Part shown: piece by piece, positions 23,043 to 37,722 of the stretch
Layout: each line of letters starts with the position of its first letter
Numbering within the stretch: position 1 is the first letter of the stretch
DNA from: an uncultured bacterium
Lineage (GTDB): Bacteria > Atribacterota > Atribacteria > Atribacterales > Caldatribacteriaceae
Assembly (NCBI GenBank): GCA_937139415.1
Contig: CAKZPS010000022.1
Location: forward strand, 1 to 64,000
Length of the DNA: 64,000 nt
Reading direction: 5' to 3'
Notes under the pieces: generated by a model
Told to the model about the DNA's origin: nothing
Seen by the model: only the letters and a program-made list of their open reading frames with translations
The model's database searches: none
Program-made: the position numbers and the translations under genes

Positions 23043-24081
23043 CAGGTCTCTTTCCTTCCGGAAGCTCGGTAACTCGTAAATTTTTTCCCCAGCCGAGAAA
23101 TAGCATCACGAAAGAGAGGAAGAGCAATAACGAGTAAGTGCTATTCACCAAAAAAGAATTAATCAAAATTGCCACTCCACCACATAGAGTACTAATACCA
23201 TAGAAAATGACTACCACCTCTCGTTGTGAATACCCTCGTTCGAGAAGTCGATGGTGCAAATGGCCCCGGTCAGGATGGAGAATAGAAAGACCATTTTTCT
23301 TACGACGAACAATGGCGAAAAAGGTGTCAAATATTGGAATCCCCAAGATGAGAATAGGCACTGCTAAGGTAAAAGTGGCCGCACTCTTCGTTGCTCCCTG
23401 TACCGAAATAGAAGCGAGCATCGCGCCTAAGAAGATTGCCCCACCATCACCTAAGAAAATCCGCGCTGGGGGGAAATTATAATACAAGAATCCCAGGATA
23501 GAAGCGAAGAGAATGAAGGCCAGAATCGCCGGCTCCATCCGTCCCTCTTGCCAAGCAATAACTGCCAAAGTAAAGGAGGCAATAGCTCCGATACCGCCGG
23601 ATAATCCATCAAGACCGTCAATCAAATTGAGAGCGTTAGAAATACCCACGATCCACAACAAGGTCAAAGGATATCCCCATATCCCCAAATAGAACATTCG
23701 ATCCCAAGGAAGGGTGAAAAAACGGATGAGAACCCCACTCTGGATCAGGAGTAACCCACCGATAATCTGGCCCACGAGTTTAAGTCCGGGAGAAAGGGCA
23801 AAAAAATCGTCCAGTAATCCGGTGAGGAAAAAAACGAGAGCCCCTACGACAAAGAACCACGAAAATGGTAGCCGAAGAGACCAATGGAGCAAAAGAAAAC
23901 CGCTCAAGAAGGCCAGAAAAAGCGATACTCCCCCTAAACGAGGAATTGGACGCTCGTGGGTTTTCCTCTTGCCATCAGGCCAATCGAAACAATTCCTTTT
24001 ATGGCTCAGATGGACAATGAGAGGAGTAATGCTCCATCCACACATAAAAGCTAAGAGGCTAAAGAAAAAAACCTCTTTCAA
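23029..24081 (-). CDS. UDP-sugar:undecaprenyl-phosphate sugar-1-phosphate transferase (WecA/TagO/MraY family)
   Basis: About 350 residues with ten or so membrane helices. Family motifs are visible: [20 protein letters not shown] near the N-terminus, the LLDDFF aspartates, [26 protein letters not shown] and the cytosolic [12 protein letters not shown] loop. It starts surface polysaccharide or wall-polymer synthesis by loading a sugar-1-phosphate onto undecaprenyl phosphate. TTG at 24079-24081 is the likely start, with GGAGG seven bases upstream, and forms a TTGA overlap with the deaminase stop codon. Confidence 0.92.
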   Translation of the reverse strand: MKEVFFFSLLAFMCGWSITPLIVHLSHKRNCFDWPDGKRKTHERPIPRLGGVSLFLAFLSGFLLLHWSLRLPFSWFFVVGALVFFLTGLLDDFFALSPGLKLVGQIIGGLLLIQSGVLIRFFTLPWDRMFYLGIWGYPLTLLWIVGISNALNLIDGLDGLSGGIGAIASFTLAVIAWQEGRMEPAILAFILFASILGFLYYNFPPARIFLGDGGAIFLGAMLASISVQGATKSAATFTLAVPILILGIPIFDTFFAIVRRKKNGLSILHPDRGHLHHRLLERGYSQREVVVIFYGISTLCGGVAILINSFLVNSTYSLLLFLSFVMLFLGWGKNLRVTELPEGKRPVEKN

Positions 24082-24536
24082 TCTTCTTCCTCCCCAAAGA
24101 CACACATCGTCACTTGTGCCTCCTCTAACAATTGATCAGCTAAGGGATCCGGATAGGGATTCTCGTACACTACCCGTACCACACCCGCATTAATAATCAT
24201 TTTAGCACAAAGAACGCATGGTTTATGAGTACAGTAAAGAGTTGAGTTTTTGGTGCTCACTCCATGGAGAGCAGCTTGGATAATCACGTTTTGTTCAGCA
24301 TGAAGCCCCCGGCATAATTCTTGATTTTGTCCCGAGGGAATATTGCCTACGCTTCGTAGACAAGTTTCCAAAGTGCAGTGTGGCACACCACTCGGAGCAC
24401 CATTATAACCAGTAGCCAAAATACGTTTCTCCTTGACTAAAACCGCTCCCACCTGACGCCGCAAACACGTCGAGCGTGTGGCCACAAGACGGGCAATCCC
24501 CATAAAATACTCATCCCAAGTTGGTCTTCGGTTCAT
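24078..24536 (-). CDS. dCMP deaminase family protein (ComEB-like)
   Basis: 152 residues. Cytidine/deoxycytidylate deaminase zinc site: HAEQN and, downstream, CTHKPCVLC; the [12 protein letters not shown] stretch is typical of dCMP deaminases. It would make dUMP, the substrate of the ThyX coded nearby. The ATG overlaps the rpiB stop by four bases. Confidence 0.9.
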   Translation of the reverse strand: MNRRPTWDEYFMGIARLVATRSTCLRRQVGAVLVKEKRILATGYNGAPSGVPHCTLETCLRSVGNIPSGQNQELCRGLHAEQNVIIQAALHGVSTKNSTLYCTHKPCVLCAKMIINAGVVRVVYENPYPDPLADQLLEEAQVTMCVFGEEED

Positions 24537-24973
24537 TGTCCCTCGTACACCTCTATTTTCTCCAAGCGACGAGCATGTCGTTCTCCTTGGAAATCAGTTT
24601 CTAACCATACTTTGACGATTTCTCGGGCTAAACCCTTACCGATAACCCGTTCTCCCATGGCCAAGATATTGGCGTTGTTGTGAGCTCGAGAAGCTCGCGC
24701 AGAAAATACGTCATGACAGAGTGCTGCTCGAATTCCTCTAACTTTATTCGCGGCGATAGACATCCCTACTCCGGTTCCGCAAATGAGAATACCTCGTGAC
24801 CCCTTCCTTTTGGCTACGTCTTCTGCCAAGCGGAGAGCAACATCAGGATAGTCAAACGGTTCCTCACTAAAAACACCATAATCTTCAACATCGTGTCCTA
24901 AGAGCATGAGATACTCTTTAATATCTTCTTTCAATTGAAAGCCAGCATGATCGCTTCCGATGAGAACTTTCAT
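24533..24973 (-). CDS. rpiB: Ribose-5-phosphate isomerase B
   Basis: 146 residues of the RpiB/LacAB family: N-terminal [12 protein letters not shown], the catalytic cysteine in [20 protein letters not shown], and the [14 protein letters not shown] helix. It interconverts ribose 5-phosphate and ribulose 5-phosphate. The 20-base gap to prmC contains a GGTGAGG-type site. Confidence 0.94.
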   Translation of the reverse strand: MKVLIGSDHAGFQLKEDIKEYLMLLGHDVEDYGVFSEEPFDYPDVALRLAEDVAKRKGSRGILICGTGVGMSIAANKVRGIRAALCHDVFSARASRAHNNANILAMGERVIGKGLAREIVKVWLETDFQGERHARRLEKIEVYEGQ

Positions 24974-24992
24974 GGCCTCCTCACCCTCACCC

Positions 24993-25865
24993 TCACCCTT
25001 TCTTTCTTATCACACTCGCCCTTACTCTTCCTTGATAATCTTCAATATGCCGCACATATTCTAAGGCAGGTTTTCTCGCCACCATAGCCTGAATGGTCTC
25101 TTTTTGCCGTGGATCATGTTCAATGAAGAAAGTCCCTCCTTCTTTAAGGAAAGGAACTCCTTCTTCAATGATTCTCTGAATGACATCTACCCCCTCCTCG
25201 CCACCAAGAAGAGCTTCACGAGGCTCGTAATTCCTGATTTCCGCGGAAAGCGTGTCCCAATCCTCAGGTGTAACATAGGGGGGATTAGAGAGGATAACAT
25301 CGAAGCGAAGATCGGCGGGAGAAAGCGCCTGAAAAAGGTCGGAGTGGATAAAAATCATCTGGTCCGCGACTCCTATTTGGCGAGCGTTTTTCTCCGCCAG
25401 GGCAAGAGCCTGGAGGGAAATATCCACGCTATATACCCTGGTTTCTCGTACCCAAAATGCACAGGAAATTCCTATCACTCCACTCCCACAACCCATGTCG
25501 CAAACGGTAAGGATCTGCTGCCGTTGAGCGAGAAAGCGCAGAAAAACGATGGCCTCTTCAACCCATGCTTCGGTATCAAAGCGAGGAATAAAAACTCCTT
25601 TTTCCATCCAAAAAGGGAGGGACAAAAATTCCCACTCACCCAACACATACTGTAACGGTACCCCGCGCAGTCGTTCTTCAAGCATATTGGTAAGAGAAGT
25701 TAAAAAGGCCTGGTTAACCTCGTGATCCCAGAAGAGGCACAATCGACTGGGAGAAACGCAGAGTAACTGGGCGAGAATAAATCGGGCCTCTCTCATAGGA
25801 GAGGTAATCCCCTTGGTGTGGAGAGTGTTCACCACATCTTTCCAGACTGCTCGCAAAAGAGGCAA
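24993..25865 (-). CDS. prmC: Peptide chain release factor N5-glutamine methyltransferase
   Basis: 290 residues. A helical N-domain is followed by a SAM-dependent methyltransferase domain with DMGCGSGVIGIS and the catalytic NPPY (in LSNPPYVTPEDW). It methylates the glutamine of the GGQ motif in release factors, and it lies directly behind prfA, its substrate. The start is TTG at 25863-25865, behind AGGTGAG. Confidence 0.93.
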   Translation of the reverse strand: MPLLRAVWKDVVNTLHTKGITSPMREARFILAQLLCVSPSRLCLFWDHEVNQAFLTSLTNMLEERLRGVPLQYVLGEWEFLSLPFWMEKGVFIPRFDTEAWVEEAIVFLRFLAQRQQILTVCDMGCGSGVIGISCAFWVRETRVYSVDISLQALALAEKNARQIGVADQMIFIHSDLFQALSPADLRFDVILSNPPYVTPEDWDTLSAEIRNYEPREALLGGEEGVDVIQRIIEEGVPFLKEGGTFFIEHDPRQKETIQAMVARKPALEYVRHIEDYQGRVRASVIRKKG

Positions 25866-25867
25866 GT

Positions 25868-26938
25868 TTAACTCACCTTTTCTAACATTCTCGCTCGTTC
25901 TTCAGCAATCAATGCTTCGATAATTTCTTCTAATTCTCCTTCAAGCACGGTCTCCAATCGATAGAGAGTAAGATTAATACGATGATCGGTCACCCGATTC
26001 TGCGGGAAATTGTAGGTACGGATACGTTCACTACGTTCTCCTGTTCCAATCTGAGTTCTTCGCTCACGATCGATTTCTTCCTTTTGCGATTTTCGCTCCA
26101 ATTCCAAAAGGCGGGCCCGCAAAATACGCAGGGCTTTGGCCTTGTTTTTATGTTGTGACTTCTCATCTTGACAGGTCACCACGATACCGGTCGGTAAATG
26201 AGTCATCCGTACTGCAGAATCGGTGGTGTTAACACTCTGTCCACCATGTCCTGAAGAACGATACACATCAACTCGCAAATCTTCAGGTTTAATTTCTACT
26301 TCTACTTCGTCAGCCTCCGGCAATACTGCAACCGTGGCAGTAGAAGTATGAATACGCCCTCCTGCCTCAGTCACCGGTATCCTTTGTACTCGATGTACCC
26401 CACTCTCAAACTTCAATTTACTATACACACCCTTACCTTCAACCGCAAAAATAATCTCTTTAAATCCACCCAATTCGGTTGGATTGGCACTCATGACTTC
26501 TACTCTCCAACCCTGGCGTTCTGCATAACGACTATACATACGGAAAAGATCGGCTACAAAAAGCGCCGCTTCCTCTCCACCTGTCCCTGCCCGGATTTCC
26601 ACTAAAGTGTTCTTTGTGTCTCTCGGATCTTTCGGTAAAAGAGCGATTTTCATTTCTTCTTCGTACTTCTCCAAAATCCCCTTGAGACGTGCAATATCCT
26701 CTTCAAGGAGATTGCGCAACTCCATATCCTTTTCGATCCGCAACAACGCTCGTTCTTCCTCTAATTCCCGCTCGATCCTCTGATACTCTCTATACCTATC
26801 CACTAAGGGCTCGATTTCTGCCAAAGTTTGTGCGTATTCGCGATACCGATTCATATCTCCAATAATTTGTGGATCGGCCATTTTTTGTGTTAACTCCTCG
26901 TATTGCTTCACAATGGCTTCAATTTTCTCCCGCCACAC
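25868..26938 (-). CDS. prfA: Peptide chain release factor 1
   Basis: 356 residues. The codon-recognition loop reads [17 protein letters not shown] (PxT type, RF1) and the peptidyl-tRNA hydrolysis loop reads [15 protein letters not shown]. It terminates translation at UAA and UAG. The start is GTG at 26936-26938 behind GGAGG. It overlaps the 3' end of the DUF1385 gene by 20 bases. Confidence 0.95.
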   Translation of the reverse strand: MWREKIEAIVKQYEELTQKMADPQIIGDMNRYREYAQTLAEIEPLVDRYREYQRIERELEEERALLRIEKDMELRNLLEEDIARLKGILEKYEEEMKIALLPKDPRDTKNTLVEIRAGTGGEEAALFVADLFRMYSRYAERQGWRVEVMSANPTELGGFKEIIFAVEGKGVYSKLKFESGVHRVQRIPVTEAGGRIHTSTATVAVLPEADEVEVEIKPEDLRVDVYRSSGHGGQSVNTTDSAVRMTHLPTGIVVTCQDEKSQHKNKAKALRILRARLLELERKSQKEEIDRERRTQIGTGERSERIRTYNFPQNRVTDHRINLTLYRLETVLEGELEEIIEALIAEERARMLEKVS

Positions 26939-27836
26939 GAGTATCTTCCTCCCCTAAACTTTCTTTCAATGCCGCAAAAGCCACTTCAAGCTGAGAACGA
27001 TCGGGCTCTCGGGTAGTAATACGCTGTAACAAGAGTCCCGGCAAACTCAAGAGGTAGGCGAACTTATTATGCTGATATCGGGAAAGAAACTTAATAATTT
27101 CGTAAGCTAAACCAGCAACAATGGGAATAACCAGGACGCGCGTGACAATTCGTCCGATAACGCCCGGCCTTCCGAGAAAAGAAAATACAAAAATACTCAC
27201 GATCATCACGACAAGCAACCAATTGGTTCCACAACGAGGATGAAGAGTCGTAAATTTCTCTGCATTCTCCGGAGTTAATGATTCTCCATGTTCTAAAACA
27301 AAAATCGCCTTATGCTCGGCACCATGATATTCAAACACCCGACGAATCTCTCTCATGCGGGAGATAACCACCAAATAGACAAGAAAAATTCCCACTCGGA
27401 TAAATCCTTCTACCAGATTATAGAATACCGTCGAAGATAAGAACCGATCGAAGAGGGAAGTCAAAAAGGTGGGCAAAGCGATGAAAAGCCCGGCAAAGAG
27501 AGCTAAAGCCATAAGAACGGCTATGCCCATATCAAAACCGCTCAATTTTTCCTCCTCCTCATCAAAAGCCACCGAAGCAGAATAAGAAAGCGCTTGCCAC
27601 CCCACAAGGAGAGAGTCCACGAGGTTCACGATTCCCCGAATGATTGGCAAAGCAAAGAAACGGTTACGCTGCGCAAGTGGCTTTTGCTTCCGAACTTCTA
27701 AAACAATATCACCATTCTTTTTGCGTACCGCGTACGCTAAACGGGAGGGGGTACGCATCATCACTCCTTCGATGAGCGCTTGACCACCAACTTCCGTACA
27801 CCTTCTCTCAGGCTGATTTTTTCCAAGGTCGTCCAC
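26919..27836 (-). CDS. DUF1385 membrane protein (YqhQ family)
   Basis: About 305 residues. The N-terminal [16 protein letters not shown] signature and the central [16 protein letters not shown] and [14 protein letters not shown] segments identify the DUF1385/YqhQ family, with four or so transmembrane helices. Function is not established; the gene is usually found beside prfA and rpmE, as here. GTG at 27834-27836 was chosen because AAGGAG lies nine bases upstream; it overlaps thyX by 29 bases. Confidence 0.88.
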   Translation of the reverse strand: MDDLGKNQPERRCTEVGGQALIEGVMMRTPSRLAYAVRKKNGDIVLEVRKQKPLAQRNRFFALPIIRGIVNLVDSLLVGWQALSYSASVAFDEEEEKLSGFDMGIAVLMALALFAGLFIALPTFLTSLFDRFLSSTVFYNLVEGFIRVGIFLVYLVVISRMREIRRVFEYHGAEHKAIFVLEHGESLTPENAEKFTTLHPRCGTNWLLVVMIVSIFVFSFLGRPGVIGRIVTRVLVIPIVAGLAYEIIKFLSRYQHNKFAYLLSLPGLLLQRITTREPDRSQLEVAFAALKESLGEEDTRVAGEN

Positions 27837-28467
27837 AGCTTTTCTCTCCTTCCGGACAGATACCATCGACACAGGGTGGCCCAGCTAAGGCAAAAATAGA
27901 CGGAGCGACCACTCGTACTAAGGTAAGCATTTGCCAACAGAGTTCACGAATTTCCCACTGCGCTCGATTACACAGTCGTAATCGAAAAATGTGCAGGAGT
28001 TCTCGAGCATTCGCCGAGAAAAAGAGGTTGGTAGTAACTCCCTGGGGAAGGAGATAACGCGCGTCTTCCTTCTCTATCCCCAATTGGAGGAGACGTTCAT
28101 ACGTCTTTTGACAATGGCCTAAAACCTCCCGATAAAGTGCGTGCGCCTCCTCATGCTTGGCAATACTGGGCGGGCAAACAAAATTCGGCTCGTGGAGAGC
28201 AACATAACGGTGACTCTGCTGCGAGTAGGAAGCTAAACGATGTCGCACCAACTGATGAGAGGCTACTCGTGAGATGCCCTCGATCTGAAAAGTAAAAGAA
28301 GCATGCTCTAAAACCGACTCATGGCCTCTTTGAATCAGTTCCTGAATGAGTATCTGTGCTTTCTCCAAGGAAATCTCGAGGGAAAGGTGGTGACTATAAC
28401 AGGTTCTCGCCGCTAAAGCAACGGTAACTTCCGGATTGGGTGTATAAGCCACAAGAGAAACATTCAT
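27808..28467 (-). CDS. thyX: Flavin-dependent thymidylate synthase
   Basis: 219 residues. The ThyX signature RHRLASYSQQSHRY is present, with SVLEHASFTF before it and RELLHIFRLRLCNRAQWEIR after it. It makes dTMP from dUMP using FAD, methylene-tetrahydrofolate and NAD(P)H. The ATG at 28465-28467 sits four bases after GGGGAGG; the open frame continues upstream but has no better start. Located after rpmE in the same transcription unit. Confidence 0.94.
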   Translation of the reverse strand: MNVSLVAYTPNPEVTVALAARTCYSHHLSLEISLEKAQILIQELIQRGHESVLEHASFTFQIEGISRVASHQLVRHRLASYSQQSHRYVALHEPNFVCPPSIAKHEEAHALYREVLGHCQKTYERLLQLGIEKEDARYLLPQGVTTNLFFSANARELLHIFRLRLCNRAQWEIRELCWQMLTLVRVVAPSIFALAGPPCVDGICPEGEKSCGRPWKKSA

Positions 28468-28533
28468 AAATCCTCCCCAAATAAAAGAGGAAGCGGCACA
28501 ATGTACCACTTCCCCATCGACCACATTGAACGA

Positions 28534-28740
28534 CTAATAAGCGTTCCCGTATTTATTCCGAAATTTCTCCACCCTTCCTGCCGTATCAACCAACTTTTGC
28601 TGTCCGGTAAAGAAAGGATGACAATGAGCACAAATCTCAACTTTAATTTCAGGAAACTTGGTTGACCGAGTCACAAAAGAGTGTCCACAGGCACAGATTA
28701 CTCGTGTCTCTCGATAATCCGGATGTATACCTTTTTTCAT
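28534..28740 (-). CDS. rpmE: 50S ribosomal protein L31, zinc-binding type
   Basis: 68 residues starting MKKGIHPDY. Four cysteines (16, 18, 37, 40) form the zinc site of the C+ type. A few residues of upstream frame were dropped because MKKGIHP is the family N-terminus. It stands directly behind a consensus promoter and probably begins the long unit that ends with the atp genes. Confidence 0.94.
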   Translation of the reverse strand: MKKGIHPDYRETRVICACGHSFVTRSTKFPEIKVEICAHCHPFFTGQQKLVDTAGRVEKFRNKYGNAY

Positions 28741-28769
28741 CGTTTTCACCTCTCCCCAAAGTGCAAAAT

Positions 28770-28798
28770 ATTATAACACGGGCTCTGAGTAGTGTCAA
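28770..28798 (-). promoter_or_regulatory. Promoter of the rpmE-thyX-prfA... operon
   Basis: Minus strand: TTGACA (28793-28798), 17 bases, TATAAT (28770-28775), both boxes perfect. It overlaps the T-run of the rho terminator hairpin, and the rpmE start lies about 25 bases downstream of the expected transcription start. Confidence 0.9.
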
Positions 28799-28818
28799 AA
28801 AGCGTCTCTCCGTAGAGA
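28797..28818 (-). terminator. Possible terminator of the argS-rho unit
   Basis: Downstream of rho on the minus strand, TCTCT-ACGG-AGAGA forms a five-pair hairpin followed after a few bases by TTTTT. The stem is short, so termination may be partial. Confidence 0.45.
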
Positions 28819-28834
28819 ATATGGAAATGCAGAT

Positions 28835-30181
28835 TTACCGAGAAGTTTTGAGAACTTGGTCGATAATCTTCAAAAACTCCCGATTAGAACGGGTATTTTT
28901 CATCCGTTCTATAACCATCTGGACAGCTTCTTGAGATTCAACGCTGGCCAAGAGCCTTCGTAACATCCATATCCTTTCTAAATCTTCCTTCTTGAGCAAT
29001 AACTCTTCCTTGCGCGTGCCAGAACGATGAATATCAATGGCAGGAAATATCCGACTCTCGGCTAAGGCTCGGCTCAGATGGAGTTCCATATTACCGGTAC
29101 CCTTAAACTCTTCGTAAATGACTTCGTCCATCCGTGAACCAGTATCAATGAGCGCCGTAGCAAGGATGGTAAGACTGCCTCCCTCTTCGATATTCCGAGC
29201 CGCACCAAAAAAGCGTTTTGGCCAGTGGAGAGCGGAGGAATCGATACCACCAGAGAGGGTTTTCCCTGTCGTGGGTACTACTAAGTTATTGGACCGAGCC
29301 AAACGGGTGATACTATCAAGGAGAATGACCACATCTTTACCCTCTTCCACCAAGCGCTTTGCTCGTTCCAAGGTTAATTCGGCAACTCGTAAGTGATTCT
29401 CCGGTTTCTGATCAAAGGTGGAAGCAATTACATATCCTCTTACCGAACGCTCCATCTGGGTAACTTCTTCCGGCCTCTCATCAATGAGAAGTACAATCAG
29501 TACCGCATTGGGGTAATTGGCTGAAATTCCGTTGGCAATCTTTTCAAGAAGCACCGTTTTTCCCGCTTTCGGGGGAGCAACAATGAGACCTCGTTGTCCT
29601 TTACCAATCGGGGCAAAGATATCAATAATTCGAGTAGAAATCTCGGTAGGAGTAGTTTCTAAAATATACTGCTCGTCAGGGAAAATAGGGGTTAAATTCT
29701 CAAAAAGAGGCCTTTTCTTAGCTTGTTCTGGATCTTCGTCGTTGATCGCCTCGATGCGGAGCAAAGCATAATACCGCTCTCCTTCTTTGGGAGGACGTAC
29801 CTGACCAGCGACTTTGTCACCACTACTCAACACAAAACGCTTAATCTGTGAAGGAGAAACATACACGTCATTTTCTGAAGGAGAAAAATCGTCCGCAGTA
29901 CGCAAAAATCCGTATCCATCGGGCGTAATTTCTAACACTCCTTCACTGAAGATGTACCCTTTTGACTCGGTTACTTTCTTTAAGATTTCAAAAATCAAAT
30001 CATTCTTCTTCTTTCGACTGTACCCAGAAATACCAAGAGATTGAGCAATCTCCGATAATTCTGCGTTCGATTTTTTCTTTAATTCGGCTAAAGAATATTG
30101 AATCGCGGGTGCTTTTTTTTCTGCCTCTTTTTGTTCCGTCTCCTCTACGATTAGATCCATCTGGTTATTCTCGGTAACCAC
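28835..30181 (-). CDS. rho: Transcription termination factor Rho
   Basis: 448 residues. N-terminal helical domain ([19 protein letters not shown]), RNA-binding cold-shock-like domain with DGYGFLR, Walker A APPKAGKT, then the Q- and R-loop region and a complete C-terminus. It is a hexameric RNA helicase that ends transcription. The start is GTG at 30179-30181 behind AGGAGGAGG. It lies 17 bases after the nucleotidyltransferase gene. Confidence 0.95.
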   Translation of the reverse strand: MVTENNQMDLIVEETEQKEAEKKAPAIQYSLAELKKKSNAELSEIAQSLGISGYSRKKKNDLIFEILKKVTESKGYIFSEGVLEITPDGYGFLRTADDFSPSENDVYVSPSQIKRFVLSSGDKVAGQVRPPKEGERYYALLRIEAINDEDPEQAKKRPLFENLTPIFPDEQYILETTPTEISTRIIDIFAPIGKGQRGLIVAPPKAGKTVLLEKIANGISANYPNAVLIVLLIDERPEEVTQMERSVRGYVIASTFDQKPENHLRVAELTLERAKRLVEEGKDVVILLDSITRLARSNNLVVPTTGKTLSGGIDSSALHWPKRFFGAARNIEEGGSLTILATALIDTGSRMDEVIYEEFKGTGNMELHLSRALAESRIFPAIDIHRSGTRKEELLLKKEDLERIWMLRRLLASVESQEAVQMVIERMKNTRSNREFLKIIDQVLKTSR

Positions 30182-30198
30182 TGTAACCTCCTCCTATC

Positions 30199-30948
30199 TC
30201 ATTTACTCAAGAGCTCTCTTGCTTTTTCCACATGTTCTACTTTATCGACGTCAAACCCTATTTCGGGGTAAGGAGTGATAATAGCCACACCCTTCATACC
30301 TAAAACGTTCTCTACTCTTTTCTCCACATCTTCAATTCGCAACCTACCCAAGAGATACTTCACAATGATTGCCAAACCTAAGATACGAGCCATAGCAAAG
30401 GGGTTTTTGCGGTTTTCCACCATTTGCATAATCCATTCCCTTTTCTTTTGAATCACCTTAGGATCCAAAAGGAAAAAATTACCTCCTGTAAAAGACCCTT
30501 CCTTAACCTTCACAAAGGTTCTCTGTCCCTTTCCAATTCGCTCTTCATAAACTTCCTTGCGGACAATGGGGTAATAAAAATCAGCCTCTTTTTTTTCGCA
30601 TCTCAAGAAAAAATCTTCAATCATCTCTCCTCGGAGAAGAGGTAAATCACCAGCCACAACCAAGATTTTCCCACTCGGTTCCAGGGCTTCCAAACCATGT
30701 AACATACTCTCGAAGGGATTCCTACCGGGTTGAACAATTTGCGTCACCTTGCTGCCAATTCTCGATTGAAAATCCTCAACCGGGCCAACAACAACAATCT
30801 TCCCAATAGAGGCAACATCTCTGAGGGCTCCTGTTACATACTCTACCATAAACTTCCCCTCGATGACAAGTAGAGCACGATTGCTCACCCCAAATTTTTT
30901 TTCTATTTCTCCCTTCCCGCTCCCCGCTAAAACAATCGCATCAACCAT
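30199..30948 (-). CDS. MobA-like nucleotidyltransferase family protein
   Basis: 249 residues with a GT-A Rossmann-like fold. The N-terminal AIVLAGSGKGE resembles the nucleotide-binding LAGGxGxR loop of sugar-nucleotide and molybdopterin nucleotidyltransferases but is not a perfect match, and VVAGDLPLLRGEMIEDF provides the metal-binding Asp. The C-terminal part (ALLSK end, PYPEIGFDVDKVEHVEKARELL) fits the MobA-like NTP transferase group. The substrate is unknown. It lies between ispE and rho. Confidence 0.72.
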   Translation of the reverse strand: MVDAIVLAGSGKGEIEKKFGVSNRALLVIEGKFMVEYVTGALRDVASIGKIVVVGPVEDFQSRIGSKVTQIVQPGRNPFESMLHGLEALEPSGKILVVAGDLPLLRGEMIEDFFLRCEKKEADFYYPIVRKEVYEERIGKGQRTFVKVKEGSFTGGNFFLLDPKVIQKKREWIMQMVENRKNPFAMARILGLAIIVKYLLGRLRIEDVEKRVENVLGMKGVAIITPYPEIGFDVDKVEHVEKARELLSK

Positions 30949-30972
30949 GTTCTCCCTCCTATTTTCAAGCTT

Positions 30973-31847
30973 CTAAAGCGTTGAAGCAAGTACTACTCGA
31001 AAGCCTTCTTTGCCAAGCTTTTGAGACATTTCTTCTCCCTCTTCTTTTGTTCTCACCACACCCACCAGGGTTGATCCACTTCCCGTCATGAATACGTATT
31101 GGCAGCCTAAATCCATCAATCGGTCTCGATAAGTTTGTAAAGCAGGATAATACCTTATTACCAGAAGCTCAAAATCGTTCCAGATCACTTCTTCAATCGT
31201 TTCATAATTTCCTCCGGCTAAAAATTTTTGGAAAGATTCCTTTCTCGCTTGAGTGAGTACTTGCCAACACGTTTTTTCTCTATCCCAAGCTCTATACGCC
31301 CAAGTAGTAGAAACAGAAAAGGGAGGGAAAAAGAGCACTAAATACCGCTGAGGAACGGGTTTCAAGGGAAGCACTTTCTCTCCTCTTCCCTGCACCAAAG
31401 CAAAAGAGGCATCTTCAAGGAAAAAGGGAATATCCGAACCTAAGGCAAGAGAAACACGCAAGAGATCCTCCTTGAAAACAGTCGCACCGTAAAAACGAGG
31501 AAGTTCTCGCAGGAGAGAAGCTACATTACTGCTCCCCCCTCCCAAGCCACTTCCCGGAGGGATATGCTTTTTAATGGTAATCGAGAAGTGAGTATGGGCA
31601 AGGTCCGGATAGATCTCTCTGAGTTTGCGAAGCGTCCGCCACAACAGGCTTCCCTTTCCTACCGGGATCGGGTAATCACAGGTGATAGAATCACATGAAG
31701 AAGGCACAATCTCTATTTCGTCATATAAAGAAACCTTTTGAATGAGAGACTGAATTTCATGATACCCATCTTCTCGCAAATCACCAATGCTCAAAAACCA
31801 GTTAATTTTTCCATAAGATCTGAAAATCAAGGTTTCTTGCATTTCCA

Positions 31848-31848
<1 letters not shown>
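30973..31848 (-). CDS. ispE: 4-diphosphocytidyl-2-C-methyl-D-erythritol kinase
   Basis: 291 residues, GHMP kinase. The N-terminal YGKINWFLSIGDLREDGYHE and the ATP loop PPGSGLGGGSSN are intact, and the C-terminal MTGSGSTLVGV is the third motif. It phosphorylates CDP-ME in the non-mevalonate isoprenoid pathway. Its start codon shares one base with the murI stop. Confidence 0.94.
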
Positions 31849-35985
<4,137 letters not shown>

Positions 35986-36036
35986 GCCAAATCTCCTCAT
36001 TTTTCTCAAAGTGCAAAAATTCTTCGTCCCTGCGAC

Positions 36037-36065
36037 ATTATATATTTTTTTCTTTTTCCCTTCAA
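36037..36065 (-). promoter_or_regulatory. Promoter of argS operon
   Basis: Minus strand TTGAAG (36060-36065), a 17-base A-rich spacer and TATAAT (36037-36042). It is in the 216-base intergenic region that separates the housekeeping half from the sugar half. Confidence 0.8.
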
Positions 36066-36148
36066 CAAACTCTGCCACCTGGAAAAAGAATTATCTCGCC
36101 TCACTTGCTTCCCTTTTCAAATGATCTCCTCTCGGAAGAATCATCTCC

Positions 36149-36178
36149 TTGTCAACTGAATGTCTTTCGTGCTACTCT
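36149..36178 (+). promoter_or_regulatory. Possible promoter of the plus-strand sugar kinase
   Basis: TTGTCA (36149-36154), 18 bases, TACTCT (36173-36178), about 24 bases before the kinase ATG. The -10 box is poor, so this may be weak or need an activator. Confidence 0.4.
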
Positions 36179-36201
36179 TTTCAAAAAGAGGGGTGCGGTG
36201 T

Positions 36202-37689
36202 ATGGACTTTTTCTTAGGAATCGACCTTGGAACACAGAGCGTTAAAGTCGTTTGTCTCGACGAAAGCGGAAAGACGCAGAAGATCGTTTCCCGTGATTAC
36301 CCCATCTCAACCCCTCAACCTGGATTTACCGAACAAGACCCCGAAGTATGGTGGCAAAAAACCAAGGAAGCCATACAAGAAGTTGCGGCAAGCTTACCAG
36401 AGCCAATCATAAAAGCCTTGAGTTTTTCGGGACAAATGCATGGTACAGTGATGATTGACGAAAACTATTACCCTGTCTATCCAGCTATTATTTGGACCGA
36501 CCAGCGAAGCCATGAAATACTCAGAGACCTCCGAGAAAAGCTCAAATCTTACCTTGAAACCGTGGTCGGGAGTGACATCGCTACCGGATTCATGATCGCT
36601 ACCCTGGCCTGGGTGAAAGAAAATCTTCCCGAAGTCTATTGCCGTACACGCTGGGTCATGCTTCCCAAGGACTATCTCAAGGTAAAGATGGGACTTCCTC
36701 CCTCCACCGATGTAGCCGATGCTTCGAGCACTCTCCTCTTCGACATTCGCCGACGATGTTGGTCAGAAGAAATCATCAATCTTCTCGATTTAGATTCCCG
36801 CCTCTTCCCACCCCTCTATGAATCAAATCAAGTGATTGGACAAGTGGCAGAAAGTGTGAAAGCCGAGCTTGGCATCCGAGGAGACGCATTGATCGTCGCC
36901 GGAGCGGGAGACCAACACTGTGCCGCTCTCGGTAACGGTATCACCCAAGAAGGTGAAATGCTCATCACTATCGGTACCGGCGGACAGGTATTTGCCCCTT
37001 TGCGCTATCCTCTCATTGATAATAAACTCCGTATTCACACTTTCTGCCATGCGCTACCTGGCTATTGGCATCTCCTAGGGGCAATTCTCTGTGCCGGCCT
37101 TTCGCTCAGTTGGTTTAAAAAGTCCGTCTTGGATTCTAAAGAATACACCTTTGACTTCAAGAGCTTAGACCAAGAGGCTCAACAATCACCTCCTGGATGT
37201 AATGAGCTCATTTTTCTCCCCCACCTCATTGGAGAGAGGACTCCCTACATGGACCCCCACGCACGAGGCGCTTTTCTCAATCTCCACCTCACTCACGAAC
37301 GAGCTCATTTCATTCGCGCCATCATGGAAGGAGTAGCCATGGGCATCAAAAATGCCATAGAAGTTTTCCGTGAGCTCGGTCATCATCCGCAGCGGGTCAT
37401 CTTTTCTGGAGGTGGAGCAAAAAGCCCCCTGTGGAGGAAAATCATGGCTTCGATGATCAATTTGCCGCTCTTCACCACCAACGCTAAAGAAGAGGCTGCC
37501 TTGGGAGCGTGTCTTCTTGCCATGGTGGGCGTTGGCCACTTTTCCTCGTTTGAAGAGGCCATACAAACAACCATTCAATATACCCATCCTACCCTTCCCG
37601 ACGCTTACTGGGTAGAAATTTACCAGAACTTGTATCCCCGATTTCAAAGCGCTTATTTCTCCCTTTCGGCAATTCACCCACGACAATGA
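36202..37689 (+). CDS. Xylulokinase-like FGGY sugar kinase
   Basis: 495 residues. The N-terminal FFLGIDLGTQSVKVVCLD phosphate-binding block, SFSGQMHGTVMID (the QMHG is typical of xylulokinases), the WTDQRS block, the catalytic-base region VAGAGDQHCAALG and the FSGGGAKSPLWRKI adenosine motif are all present. It would phosphorylate a pentulose or related ketose. The ATG at 36202 sits behind GAGGGG; a 14-residue upstream extension has no ribosome binding site. It is alone on the plus strand, back to back with argS and facing the shikimate-dehydrogenase-like gene of locus A, and ends at a strong terminator. Confidence 0.88.
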   Translation: MDFFLGIDLGTQSVKVVCLDESGKTQKIVSRDYPISTPQPGFTEQDPEVWWQKTKEAIQEVAASLPEPIIKALSFSGQMHGTVMIDENYYPVYPAIIWTDQRSHEILRDLREKLKSYLETVVGSDIATGFMIATLAWVKENLPEVYCRTRWVMLPKDYLKVKMGLPPSTDVADASSTLLFDIRRRCWSEEIINLLDLDSRLFPPLYESNQVIGQVAESVKAELGIRGDALIVAGAGDQHCAALGNGITQEGEMLITIGTGGQVFAPLRYPLIDNKLRIHTFCHALPGYWHLLGAILCAGLSLSWFKKSVLDSKEYTFDFKSLDQEAQQSPPGCNELIFLPHLIGERTPYMDPHARGAFLNLHLTHERAHFIRAIMEGVAMGIKNAIEVFRELGHHPQRVIFSGGGAKSPLWRKIMASMINLPLFTTNAKEEAALGACLLAMVGVGHFSSFEEAIQTTIQYTHPTLPDAYWVEIYQNLYPRFQSAYFSLSAIHPRQ

Positions 37690-37697
37690 GACGAGAC

Positions 37698-37722
37698 GGG
37701 CGCACACAGCGTGCGCCCTTTA
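37698..37722 (+). terminator. Rho-independent terminator of the sugar kinase gene
   Basis: GGGCGCAC-ACAGC-GTGCGCCC forms a perfect eight-pair GC-rich hairpin followed by TTTATT on the plus strand. On the minus strand no T-run follows, so it mainly serves the kinase gene. Confidence 0.88.
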
